DNA of 32,906 bases from Chitinophagales bacterium. GTDB taxonomy: Bacteria; Bacteroidota; Bacteroidia; Chitinophagales; Saprospiraceae. A program made the position numbers and the translations under genes. Location: positions 1 through 32,906 of the forward strand of contig JAFLBP010000050.1 in NCBI GenBank assembly GCA_017303875.1, in the 5' to 3' direction. A model generated the notes under the pieces. The model searched no databases. It worked only from the letters and a program-made list of their open reading frames with translations, and was not told the DNA's origin. The first letter of the stretch is position 1, and the number at the start of each line of letters is the position of its first letter. Positions 24,701 through 32,800 of this stretch are shown one piece after another.

Positions 24701-26830
24701 GGCCTTGCACCTGGTACATATACCCCGATCATCACCGATCCTACAGGTTGCTCCCAGACGTTCAGCCCGATCACCATCACACAGCCGACTGAAATCAAGA
24801 CGCTTAATGTTGATGTGGATACCGTAACCATTGCAGGTAATGACGGTCGTATTCAACTGAACCTGACTGGTGGCTCGCCTAACTACAACTGGACGCTCAA
24901 AAATGCAGCCGGTGCAACAGTGGCAAGCGGCAGTGCGACTTCTGTCAATAACTATCAGGTAGTGGTAAACGGACTTACTGCCGGGCTTTACACCCTTTCC
25001 GTAACAGATGCCAATAACTGCGGCATGACGCCTGCCAATATTGATGTACCTTCTGAGAATCCGCTCTTGTGTTCTTCCATTCTTAATGTGGAAAATGAGT
25101 GTAACGACGATGGCTCTATTACCATCTCAGTTTGTCAGCAGGCCACGGCTTTGCCTTTCGTGATTTCCGGCGCAGGTCCGGCTCCGATTGTGTCTACTTC
25201 ATACACCATTGAAGTGCCAAACCTTTCGGCAGGCACCTACACGCTTACCATTGCTGATGGCGCTGGTCACAGCTTTGTTTTGCCTACGCAAGTGGTTACA
25301 CAAAATGCTCCTGCACTTGTTGCGCCGCAGATTAACCAGCCGAACCAACTTCAGGGCAACGGTCAGATTGTACTGACGCCCAACCCGACGACCACACCCA
25401 TGAGTTATCTGTGGGAAGATGGCAGCACCTTGCCGTTCCGCTTTAACCTCGATCAGGGCACTTATGCGGTAACGGTGACCAACCTGATTTCCGGCTGTAC
25501 TTCAACTGCGGCATATGTGCTGGTACGCCAGTGGCCAACTTTGGTAACTACCATTGCCAACTCGGTTAACCCGACCTGCGCAGGTACGCCTACAGGTTCT
25601 ATTACCCTGAATGTTTCAGGTGGTAACCCAAATCCTGCTTACACTTACAACTGGGCAGGCCCCGGTATCAATGATACCAACAGAAATAGTAAAAACCAGA
25701 ACAGTCTGCCTGCAGGCACTTACACCGTCACCATTACAGATGGCAGCGGCACGACCAGCACCCTGAGCGCGACATTAACCACCCAGTCGAACCTGGCGGT
25801 AACGAATGTGAACATCCTGTCGAACTACAATGGTTTCCAGGTGAGTAGCCCAAGCGAATGTGATGGTTCGGCACTTGTAGTGTTCAGCGGTCAGCAGGGA
25901 ACTACCTCCATCTCCTGGAGCAACGGTGCGACGAGCACACAGACCAATACCCTTTGTGCCGGCGCATACTCGGTAACCGTAACTGATGGCGTAGGTTGTA
26001 CATCTACCTGGACCGGCTCGCTCACCGCTCCGGCCGGTGTAACGGCAACCAGCTTGCAGGTTACCGACTTCAATGGCTACGGCGTAAGCTGCCCGGGTGC
26101 AGAAGATGGTATTGCACGCCTCTCCGTTGTTGGCGGCGTACCGCCTTACCAGATTAAATGGCCGACAGGTCAGAGCGATGTACTGGTAAATGCCAGCGAT
26201 TTCTCTCAGGCGGTTGATCTCAAAGGTGGAAATTATATCGTGAGCATCACCGATGATAACGGCGCTTTGTATACTACTACCGTGACCGTTACACAACCGG
26301 ATCCGTTGACCGTTGTATTTGCCGGTGTAGATCCGAGTACGGGCAACTCTTGCGATGCAGAAATCATCGCGCAGGTAAGTGGCGGTGTTTCGCCTTACGA
26401 ATACCTCTGGGACGGCAACTTTGGCCACACGGGCCAGACGCAACGCGCAGAACGCTTGTGCTCCGGTGAAGTTATCAACTTTGTGATTACCGATGCCAAT
26501 GGTTGTGAGCTTGTTGTTTCCGACACAATTGACTTCCCGGAAAGTGAGTGCTTCAAGGTGCGTCCGGTAATCACACCACACCAGTTAGACGGTAAAAACG
26601 ACTTCATGTTTATTCCTTGCATCGAAGAAGTTTCCAACACGGTTGAGGTGTATAACCGCTGGGGACAGTTGGTATTTGAAGGTCAGAACTACGATAACGG
26701 CGGTACCCGTTGGGAAGGCCAAACCAAAAGTGGCCAGACCCTTCCGGAAGGCGTTTATTATGTTGTGCTGCGCTACACCGATGCGACAGGTGACCACCTG
26801 CAAAAAGCACACATCAATTTGTTGAAATAA
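21761..26830 (+). CDS. Giant SprB-repeat adhesin with cohesin-like modules and T9SS type B sorting domain
   Basis: The 1689-aa exported protein starts with a signal peptide (about 1-21, LLAGFLLFTAQVFAQ). In-frame starts at 21689 and 21752 lie upstream, but the ATG at 21761 abuts the signal. Three cohesin-like modules follow (about 22-195, 200-345 and 360-510), the last with VNVGQNACVDVKVTNF and TNTTIFSACF-like strands. About 13 SprB-type repeats of roughly 80 residues span about 514-1593. Each has a TCxGxxNGSI-like start, a GGTAPYTYNW-like centre and a LxAGTYTVTVTDxxGC end. The C-terminus (about 1595-1689) is the gliding-motility-associated type B sorting domain: ITPHQLDGKNDFMFI, VEVYNRWGQLVFEG, LPEGVYYVVLRY. 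SprB-like proteins act as motile or static surface adhesins. The PorP/SprF gene directly downstream is the usual partner of type B substrates. Confidence 0.9.
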   Translation: MKPITHILLAGFLLFTAQVFAQTPLVTSFSATPTNPALNSTVVVDFKVTNFTNIASVTIPRISYNATILRLDSVRQVLLPAFCPELTMACIEPTYAPSDPRYGQQNLQNLPAQNRLAVSWFPSPALYPNGVTLSGTKTVFKMYFTAIANGVVTVNIAPPQSGQGLFEVVNKDGQPVTVDYQNGGVSITSGDGTPPPPTYTGFKQIANTIYIPKGEVGCMPVTVNDFDNIVAMQYCASWNNQVLNFDCARAFDLPGMNGGHLFANNNLGRMSITWEGATPTQSNPNPTVTKADGAKIYELCFLAKGTEGASSNIQFNNSCSQPTAPPEVIQRQGSTNVDIWTSNVSVDAPINIVTSPAPADAVNFTADKDSVNVGQNACVDVKVTNFTNMSYSEFAMTYNHEKLQFQSFDLGANPLGLTTNTTLKHNIVEPNPGDTLRFISCAFNNTTMGITLPANTTIFSACFKTIGAVGDTAMVRIKSLTIPNVACVPVGAAKRSIGSVPLTLTAGHVYMRSSATATTSVTTEVSCNNGNNGVVSANMLNCSGTLTYNWAGPGITASNRTMSAPNNLTPGTYTVTVSCSTGASATATVTLANPVAVSIANPTVVNPTCPLGSNGSIAIAPTGGTAPYTYNWSGPSINAGNRTVQSPTGLTAGTYKVTVTDNRSCTFVSQNITVTAPSEMTLPAPTIVNATCAGSTNGSITLGTVSGGNGAPFTYSWTGPGSFSALTKDINNIAAGNYTLIVTDNKNCSKTFGPYTVTEPLPMTANATVTSQVICFGTNTGKINLTVGGGTAPYTYAWFNVGVTPIIQVSTVEDPDNLAAGMYNVTVTDAKGCTTTVLGGRTITAPSAALTATVGTITPASCGGTPTGSVALNVSGGWTPTATTWTWVQNPTTPIPAGNTITGLQAGTYVATVTDDKGCTVTATAQVPGPNPLSQGTPQVTQINCFGAGNGGITITPSGGSGAPYVVTWIGTTLGGPSISGLAPGTYTPIITDPTGCSQTFSPITITQPTEIKTLNVDVDTVTIAGNDGRIQLNLTGGSPNYNWTLKNAAGATVASGSATSVNNYQVVVNGLTAGLYTLSVTDANNCGMTPANIDVPSENPLLCSSILNVENECNDDGSITISVCQQATALPFVISGAGPAPIVSTSYTIEVPNLSAGTYTLTIADGAGHSFVLPTQVVTQNAPALVAPQINQPNQLQGNGQIVLTPNPTTTPMSYLWEDGSTLPFRFNLDQGTYAVTVTNLISGCTSTAAYVLVRQWPTLVTTIANSVNPTCAGTPTGSITLNVSGGNPNPAYTYNWAGPGINDTNRNSKNQNSLPAGTYTVTITDGSGTTSTLSATLTTQSNLAVTNVNILSNYNGFQVSSPSECDGSALVVFSGQQGTTSISWSNGATSTQTNTLCAGAYSVTVTDGVGCTSTWTGSLTAPAGVTATSLQVTDFNGYGVSCPGAEDGIARLSVVGGVPPYQIKWPTGQSDVLVNASDFSQAVDLKGGNYIVSITDDNGALYTTTVTVTQPDPLTVVFAGVDPSTGNSCDAEIIAQVSGGVSPYEYLWDGNFGHTGQTQRAERLCSGEVINFVITDANGCELVVSDTIDFPESECFKVRPVITPHQLDGKNDFMFIPCIEEVSNTVEVYNRWGQLVFEGQNYDNGGTRWEGQTKSGQTLPEGVYYVVLRYTDATGDHLQKAHINLLK

Positions 26831-26846
26831 TCATTCAAAACATACT

Positions 26847-26891
26847 GTTTCGGGGAGTGCGTTTAAGACAACTCCTGCTGCTCCCCGAAAC
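26847..26891 (+). terminator. Hairpin between the SprB-repeat and PorP/SprF genes
   Basis: GTTTCGGGGAG (26847-26857) pairs perfectly with CTCCCCGAAAC (26881-26891) across a 23-nt loop, followed by TGCTTTTC. The T-run is poor, so it may be an attenuator or RNA-processing site that sets the ratio of the giant adhesin to its PorP partner rather than a full stop. Confidence 0.5.
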
Positions 26892-26943
26892 TGCTTTTCA
26901 ATCCATCCACAACACTTTTTCATTCCCAAACTTCGATTGCGCC

Positions 26944-27903
26944 ATGCAAAAGATATTTTTGACACTCATATTCGCTGTTAGCAGCGTACTTTCTCTTCTT
27001 GCTCAGGAACAGGCAGTTTATCAGCAGTACACCGTATTTCCGGTGCTTGTAAATCCGGGGTATACCGGCTTTGACGACAAACACGAATTAGTCGGCAACG
27101 CTCGTACTTCCTGGGCTGGTTTTCCCGGCCGCCCGACCGCTTACACCCTGATGTACAGTGCGCCGGTGGGCGACAAACTTGCGCTCGGCGGGGGTATGTT
27201 CACAGAGAAGATCGGCGATATGAATACCCTTCGTCTTCAACTGAACTATGCCTTCCGTTTTCGCTTGCAAAAAGCTAAAATCGGCATTGGTTTGTCGACG
27301 GAATTTTTGAGCAAAAATATTGACCGCAGCCTGCTGCAACCCAGTGGCCTGATTGATCCGGGTGATGATGTGCTGCAGGGCCGCACCGATGGTCAGCGCA
27401 TTTTTGATGCATCTTTGGGCATTCACATGCTGTACGATGAGCATTTGATTCTTAGCCTCGCAATGCCCAATACCGTGCGTGCCCGCCTGGATGATGCCGC
27501 TGTTAATGACCCGAATGCCGGAGAAGATGCCGGCCTTTTCAAGCACTATATCCTTAATCTGGGTTATATTGTAGATTTAGAGGCGCAGAATTTCAAACTC
27601 ATTCCTTCCATTGCCCTGCGCAATGTACGCGATGTGCCTTATCAGATTGATCTTAACCTGCAGGCGCGTTTCCTCGAAGATAAACTTATTGCCGGCATGA
27701 CTTATCGCCCCAACTCCAACGGCTCTATGGCCTTTATGCTCGGCACCAAATACAAGCAGCTTCAATTGCTGTATACCTACGATCTGGCTTTTTCCAACTT
27801 TCAGAGCTATAACAGCGGCTCACATGAACTTGGCATCGCCTTCTCCTTCGACCGCAAAAAAGCGGTACCTGCGCCGGAACCCTCACAAACGGGCGGACAG
27901 TAG
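26944..27903 (+). CDS. PorP/SprF-family type IX secretion protein
   Basis: The 319-aa outer-membrane protein has a signal peptide (about 1-20, cleaved near LLAQ), which decides the ATG at 26944 over an in-frame GTG at 26857. The family hallmark follows: QQYTVFPVLVNPGYTGF, where PorP/SprF proteins have the QYMFNPLLINPAYAG-like motif. The rest is a predicted beta-barrel, with segments such as LALGGGMFTEKIGD, LRLQLNYAFRF and the terminal HELGIAFSF. Members are needed for secretion or surface attachment of proteins with type B sorting domains, often the gene next door. Here that is the SprB-repeat protein. A strong terminator follows at 28148-28181. Confidence 0.9.
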   Translation: MQKIFLTLIFAVSSVLSLLAQEQAVYQQYTVFPVLVNPGYTGFDDKHELVGNARTSWAGFPGRPTAYTLMYSAPVGDKLALGGGMFTEKIGDMNTLRLQLNYAFRFRLQKAKIGIGLSTEFLSKNIDRSLLQPSGLIDPGDDVLQGRTDGQRIFDASLGIHMLYDEHLILSLAMPNTVRARLDDAAVNDPNAGEDAGLFKHYILNLGYIVDLEAQNFKLIPSIALRNVRDVPYQIDLNLQARFLEDKLIAGMTYRPNSNGSMAFMLGTKYKQLQLLYTYDLAFSNFQSYNSGSHELGIAFSFDRKKAVPAPEPSQTGGQ

Positions 27904-27910
27904 GAAGTTC

Positions 27911-28027
27911 GGAGTGCGGAGTGCGGAATGCGGAATAAGTTTGCTGCGCAGAATGCTTAATTTAGGAATTCTGCTTAATCAAACATTTAAAATTAAACAT
28001 TCAAAATTTATTCCGCATTCCGCACTC
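27911..28027. repeat. Inverted repeat of GGARTGC heptamers
   Basis: A tract with 7-nt period (GGAGTGC, GGAGTGC, GGAATGC, GGAATAA) starts 8 nt after the porP/sprF-like stop. Bases 27919-27938 are the exact reverse complement of 28008-28027 (20 of 20). The intervening 69 nt is AT-rich and itself partly self-complementary. Confidence 0.9.
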
Positions 28028-28147
28028 AAAATCCCTTGATTTCATCATTAAAAAGAAAATTGCATTGCTTCCCGGCATTGCCCTGCGGGCTTATGTCTTT
28101 TGGAGCATATACATAAAGAATGTCTTAAACAATTGGTTTTTGGGATG

Positions 28148-28181
28148 GCCTCTCTGCGAAAAGTCGCACGGGAGGCTTTTT
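28148..28181 (+). terminator. Rho-independent terminator after the PorP/SprF gene
   Basis: GCCTCTCTGCG (28148-28158) pairs with CGCACGGGAGGC (28165-28176) with one bulged C and one T-G pair, enclosing a 6-nt loop. Five Ts follow. This is the strongest terminator in the window. Confidence 0.8.
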
Positions 28182-28300
28182 CAGTTATCAGTGAACAGTT
28201 ATCAGTCAGCAGTTATCAGGGTTTTTCATGCTGAAGTTACCCTGATAACTGCTGACTGGTAACTGTTCACTGGTAACTGTTCACTGTTTACTGATAACTG
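28182..28300. repeat. Inverted repeat of CAGTTATCAGTNANN 14-mers (7-nt period)
   Basis: The left arm (28182-28220) reads as CAGTTAT/CAGTGAA and CAGTTAT/CAGTCAG units. The right arm (about 28242-28300) is the complement with GATAACTG, GGTAACTG and TTCACTG units. It is the same sequence family as the array at 3158-3356. The right arm covers the stop codon and last six codons of the lipoprotein gene at 28281-28748. Confidence 0.9.
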
Positions 28301-28748
28301 ATTTCAGTTGTTCGATCACTTGTTTCATCCCATCTGCTTCCAGTTTGGAGCTGTCTTTAAACAGGTTGCACTTGACGACGAGGGAGTCGAGTTGTTGTTG
28401 GCTGAGCTGTGGATTGGCCTTGATATAATTCAGGACGTCCTGCACTTCGCCTTCCATGGATTTAAAATCCTGCTCGGATTGTGCGCTGCGTGATTTGCCT
28501 TGCATGCCATCCAGAAGTGCAATGGCGCGTTCCAGTTCCGGATTGTTACTTGCCGGCATATTTCTGACCTGTTGTTCCAGCTGAGCCAGTTCGGCTTTGT
28601 AAGTTTCCAGGAGTTGTTTGTTGCTGTTCATTGCGCTTTGTACTTCGTTGATTTTGTTCAGCGCAGGACCTGCATCATTTTTAGGTGTTTCTTTGCAGGA
28701 TGCAAGCAATAGAACAAGTGCGAAGATCGGGAAAATGCGTTTTTGCAT
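28281..28748 (-). CDS. Small alpha-helical lipoprotein, unknown function
   Basis: The 155-aa lipoprotein has signal MQKRIFPIFALVLLLASC with lipobox LLASC, giving the ATG at 28748. An in-frame start 75 nt upstream would bury the signal and is less likely. The mature part is highly charged and predicted helical or coiled coil (LNKINEVQSAMNSNKQLLET onward), with Leu/Gln-rich heptads to about residue 75 and again near the end. No family recognised. The last six residues (SVISKQ) and the stop codon are encoded by the heptamer repeat, so the C-terminus seems to have been replaced or extended by repeat invasion. A -7 element lies just upstream (28779-28786). The gene converges with the porP/sprF-like gene. 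Confidence 0.75.
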   Translation of the reverse strand: MQKRIFPIFALVLLLASCKETPKNDAGPALNKINEVQSAMNSNKQLLETYKAELAQLEQQVRNMPASNNPELERAIALLDGMQGKSRSAQSEQDFKSMEGEVQDVLNYIKANPQLSQQQLDSLVVKCNLFKDSSKLEADGMKQVIEQLKSVISKQ

Positions 28749-28778
28749 ATTTTTGAAGTGTTTGGTGGAAAAGAGCGG

Positions 28779-28786
28779 CAAAAATA
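28779..28786 (-). promoter_or_regulatory. -7 promoter element of the small lipoprotein gene
   Basis: On the minus strand the sequence reads TATTTTTG, an exact TAnnTTTG match, 31 nt upstream of the ATG at 28748. Confidence 0.5.
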
Positions 28787-28883
28787 GTATTATTTCAAGG
28801 TATCCGGCTTTTAAGAGGGTCAAGCTTAGAAAAGTATTAAAAAAAACTTGTTAATTTATTTTTTCATTTGTTGCAAAGCGACT

Positions 28884-28891
28884 TACATTTG
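28884..28891 (+). promoter_or_regulatory. -7 promoter element TACATTTG
   Basis: This exact TAnnTTTG match lies more than 400 nt upstream of the next plus-strand gene and directly upstream of the nested stems at 28897-29040. It is better placed for a small RNA than for the gene. Confidence 0.45.
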
Positions 28892-28896
28892 TAGCG

Positions 28897-29040
28897 GCGT
28901 ACTGAATCAGTGGCCTTAATCCCGTATCTCATGTACTTAAAGTTTACGCAGGTATCTCCTGCTTGCGTGTTCCCCGTACAGGGACGATTCGGGTAAGCTG
29001 CTCATTCTCGCCCACTACCCGGCTTTTACTGATTTTTCTG
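28897..29040 (+). ncRNA. Candidate structured small RNA
   Basis: Downstream of TACATTTG, paired segments nest in order. AATCAGT near 28905 pairs with ACTGATT near 29028-29034 (closing stem, then TTTTTCTG). AATCCC pairs with GGG..ATT. TGTAC (28932-28936) pairs with GTACA (28976-28980). ACGCAGG pairs with CCTGC..GCGT around a TATCT loop. A separate CGGGTA/TACCCG hairpin lies at 28990-29021. The rod-like shape with internal bubbles resembles 6S-type RNA, but I cannot claim that family from sequence reading alone. It could also be a long leader of the 29320 gene. Confidence 0.3.
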
Positions 29041-29230
29041 CACCTTGTTTGACCCGACCTTTCCCGAACTGGTTTTTTTGTCGTGAAGTGGAAATTTTTT
29101 CCGGCTGGCCGGAATTCATTTTTTTAATCAATAATGTCAACTCAATTTTTTCGCCTAGGGTAATATGACCATTTTCTACAGGTTGGTGCTTGGACACCTC
29201 CTGCAGAAAGTGGTTTTTCATTTTAGGCAC

Positions 29231-29238
29231 AATATTTG
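29231..29238 (+). promoter_or_regulatory. Weak -7-like element AATATTTG
   Basis: This has one mismatch to TAnnTTTG and lies 82 nt upstream of the ATG at 29320. It is the nearest promoter candidate for the small exported protein gene and perhaps the giant gene behind it. Confidence 0.3.
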
Positions 29239-29319
29239 CGGCTTCATTCGTGTGAACCGGATCACCGGGGATCGAAAAGCGTTGAATAATAAATTTTTTT
29301 CATCTAACAACATTTTCAA

Positions 29320-29754
29320 ATGAGTCAAATGCTTTCAAACAAAATCGGAAAGTTGCTCGGAGCTGCGATGCTGCTGCTTGCGTTTCTGATTGTCGGCAGT
29401 GTTGACGCTAAAGCGCAGGAAGCGGCTAAAAACGGAGTTAATCCGATGACAGCTACAGCTACCAAGCTTGGTGTTACCGCCTACTCGCTGGGCCATTTCA
29501 ACATGGACGGAACTGCACAGGTTCTTGACGCGCAACTTCAGAGCGTGAAAGGCACCAATGCAAACCTCCAGCAGCGATTCGAACGCACGTACAAATCGCT
29601 CGTACTTTCCGACGTAAAGCTTTTCCACATCTCTCCCGAGATTTCTGCGGTTAAGAACCTGGAAAAAGCACAAGAGATGGTTGGCGCCGGGGTTACCAAA
29701 CAAATGATGACGCAAGTCTACGAGGCTACTACAGCCACTTTCCCGGTTAACTAA
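29320..29754 (+). CDS. Small exported protein, unknown function
   Basis: The 144-aa protein has a signal peptide (about 1-33, KLLGAAMLLLAFLIVGSVDAKAQ). The mature part is about 110 residues with no Cys, no sorting domain and no recognised family. Segments such as VTAYSLGHFNMDGTAQVL and ERTYKSLVLSDVKLFHISPEI suggest a compact alpha/beta fold. It ends 49 nt before the giant HYR protein gene in the same orientation, with no hairpin between, so the two may be co-transcribed and co-exported. Lacking a T9SS tail, it would remain periplasmic unless carried by another protein. Confidence 0.75.
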   Translation: MSQMLSNKIGKLLGAAMLLLAFLIVGSVDAKAQEAAKNGVNPMTATATKLGVTAYSLGHFNMDGTAQVLDAQLQSVKGTNANLQQRFERTYKSLVLSDVKLFHISPEISAVKNLEKAQEMVGAGVTKQMMTQVYEATTATFPVN

Positions 29755-29803
29755 TTTTCATCCAACCAACATTTTTCATCTTTTTTTTTAAAAAAGTAAT
29801 CTC

Positions 29804-32800
29804 ATGATGAGAAAGAACTTTACCTTTTTAGGTAGTATGGTTTTGGGTTTACTGTGTTTCAGTCAGATGCTTTTCGCTCAGACGACTACAGTATCCTTCT
29901 CCAGCACTGGTGCAGCCGTTTCAATTCCCGATGATGGCTACAACGGCACGCTGGCTTCAATGGCGCAAAAAACGGCTACGGTTACCGGTATTCCTACCGG
30001 CCCGAACATTACGATTGACGCCATTACTATTAACATGAATGCTTCCCACACCTGGATCGGTGACCTCACGATCAAGCTGGTTGCTCCAAACGGCAGCGTG
30101 ATGGGCATTATGAGCCGCCCGGGCTTGGCCGAAACAATTGACGATGGCTCGAACTGCTGCGGTGCTTCCGATGACCTCACCGGCGCAACCATCACGTTCT
30201 CGGATGCCGCTACGACATCTGCTGAAAACATGGGCCTTGCTACAGCTACCACTGTAGGTTCTGATGGCGTTTTCTCCTTCTCGCCCGACAAAGGTTCTAT
30301 TGTTTCTCCTTACACTACCTTTGCCTCCATGGCAACGACACTGGGTGCTGCAGGTTTGAACGGTACTTGGACTTTGGCTGCTGGTGATGCAGGTCTTACC
30401 GACGTTGGTACGCTTTCCGGCTTCACCATCAACGTTACGTACACGGTTAATATTCCTTGTGTACTGACTTGCCCGTCTAACGTTACCATGAACCTTGCGG
30501 GTGGCGAATGCAGCAGAGCTTACAGCTATGCTGTAAACTACACTGGCAACTGTAACGTATTGGTACAAGCTCCGGCTTCTGTTACTCAAAACGTAAACAC
30601 AACTACCATTGACGACGCACTTGACTGCTCTGCATTCGTGCCGACCAGCCAATGGCGTGCTTACAGCAACCCGACTCAGTTCACGATCAACTCTGTAACA
30701 ACGGCTTCCTTCTTCGCCGGTACGGTACAGGCTTTCGTGTATACTTATACTGGTGCGGTTGGTGCTGCTACCCTGAATACTGCACAGATGACGCTCGTTG
30801 GCCAGTCCAACGCAACGGCTGTTGGTGGTCAGGCATTCACTACACTTAACCTCGTTGCTCCTGCAGTTATTCCTGCCGGTACCAACTACGTAGTTGAGCT
30901 GCGCAAAACTGCTGGCGGCGGCTTCGCTGTTGCTGGTAACTACCTCGGCGAAACTGCTCCGAGCTACATCACTTGCCCGACTGCTGGTATCACTACACCG
31001 ACAAGCTATGGCTCCCTGGGCTTCGGCTTCATCCACGTGATCCAGATCGTAAACGGTACTACTTCCCAGTCTGTTCCGCCGACACTCGTTCAGACTTCCG
31101 GTCTGGCCAGCGGTGAGGAATTCCCGATTGGTACCACTACCAACTGCTTCGAATTGCGCAACCCGGTTACCGGCGCTGTTGTTCAGAGCTGCTGCTTCAA
31201 CGTTGTAGTTAACGAGTACGCTAACCCGATCACTTCGCTGATCTGCAACGACCACGTAAATATTTCGCTCGACGAAAACTGCACAACTACTATCGGTGCT
31301 GACCAGATTCTGGAAGGTGGCCCATACGGTTGCTACGACGACTACATCGTTGAACTCGACAAATCTGCTCCGTTCGGCAACGGCCCATGGCTGTCCTCTA
31401 CTGTAGGTGCAGGCGACGTAGGCAAAACCTACCAGGTTCGTGTTACTGACCCGACTACCGGCAACAAATGCTGGGGTACAGTTAAAATCGAAGACAAATT
31501 TGCACCGGTGCTTTCTTGCCCGGCTGTAACTATTCCTTGCAACTACCCGTCGACTCCTGGCGCTGTTAGCTCGCTTGCTCCGGTAAGCTTCGCTTCTTCC
31601 AGCATCAGCATCATCGACGTAGGTACTGCTACTGCTTCTATCCCGGTTAACGTAGGCGCTGCTCCGGTGCTCAAAGTAACTGTGGGTATCTCTACCAACC
31701 ACACTTGGGTAGGTGACCTGTCTATGACAGTAACTAACCCGAGCGGTACACAAACGGTTGTATTCGACCGTCCGGGTAACGGTGGTTGCGCTGGTAACGG
31801 CCTCGAAGTTACTTTCGACGACGGCGCTGCCAACACATACGCTCAATTCAACGGCACTTGCGGTAACAACCCCGCTATCGCCGGTACTTACCAGTCCCTC
31901 GGTGGCCTGGCGCAACTGAACTCCGGTAACCTTAACGGCAACTGGACTGTTTCTATCGCTGACGCAGTTGGTGGCGACACTGGCAATGCTACAGTAACCA
32001 TCACCCTCGTTACAGCTGCTCCGATTCCGTTCCCGAACGGCGTTGCTGCTATCCCTACTGGCGCTACTTCTTTTGTAGTTCCTGCTGGTACAGGTACTCC
32101 GGTAATGGAATACTGCTCTGACGTAACCCTGTCTTATATTGACAGCGAATCTCAGCGCGATTGTGCAAGCGGTCTGACCAAAGTGATCTCTCGTAAATGG
32201 ACTGCACGCGATGCTTCCGGTAACACTACCGTTTGCACACAGACCATCAACGTACTCCGTCCGCAACTCTCCGACATCTCCCTGCCGCCAGATTATGACG
32301 GTATTGACGCACCTGCATTCACTTGCGGTAGCGCTTACCCGACTCCGACTTGGATCCAGGGTCAAGGCCTGCAAGGCTTCCCCGAAATCTGGGGTGTTCC
32401 TTCTGGTTGCTCCATCAACTGGGAATATGACGATCAGGTTCTGGACGTATGCGACGGCACTTACAAAATCCGTCGTGACTGGACGATCATCGACTGGTGC
32501 ACAGGCACTGGCTTTGAGTACACTCAACTCCTGAAAGTACTTGACGAAGTTGGCCCGTCTATCGAATGCCCGGCTAACCTGACTGTATCGGTTGATCCGT
32601 TCAACTGCTGCGCTACTGTAGATCTTCCGGATGCAATCATCGCTGATGAATGCTCACGCATCAACAACATCAGCGCAATGGTAACTACTTTCGACCCGCA
32701 AACTGGTGCTCAAACCGGTATGTACGTGGTTGGCGGTAGCCTGACTACTTTCCCGGGTAACAACCTGTGGACTCCTGACACCCTCGGTCGTTACGGTGTA

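Larger units (their letters stand above)
27904..28280. other. 377-nt convergent intergenic region with repeats and terminator
   Basis: Between the porP/sprF-like gene and the convergent lipoprotein gene lie an inverted repeat (27911-28027), an unremarkable AT-rich stretch (about 28030-28140), a rho-independent terminator (28148-28181) and a heptamer inverted repeat (28182-28300). I see no gene in it. Confidence 0.75.
28749..29319. other. 571-nt intergenic region with a possible structured RNA
   Basis: This divergent gap has a minus-strand promoter (28779-28786), a plus-strand -7 element (28884-28891), a block of nested complementary segments (about 28897-29040) and a T-rich stretch (29040-29230). 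A weaker -7-like element precedes the 29320 gene. No convincing protein-coding gene was seen. Confidence 0.6.

Noticed and set aside
29015..29230. 71-aa Lys-rich minus-strand frame
   Set aside because: The plus strand is T-rich here, which yields Lys-rich minus-strand frames by chance. There is no minus-strand -7 element, and it overlaps the candidate structured RNA.
29957..32527. 856-aa open frame on the minus strand
   Set aside because: It is antisense, in codon register, to the partial HYR/P-domain gene that is open on the plus strand to the window end. The plus-strand product has a signal peptide and recognisable domains.
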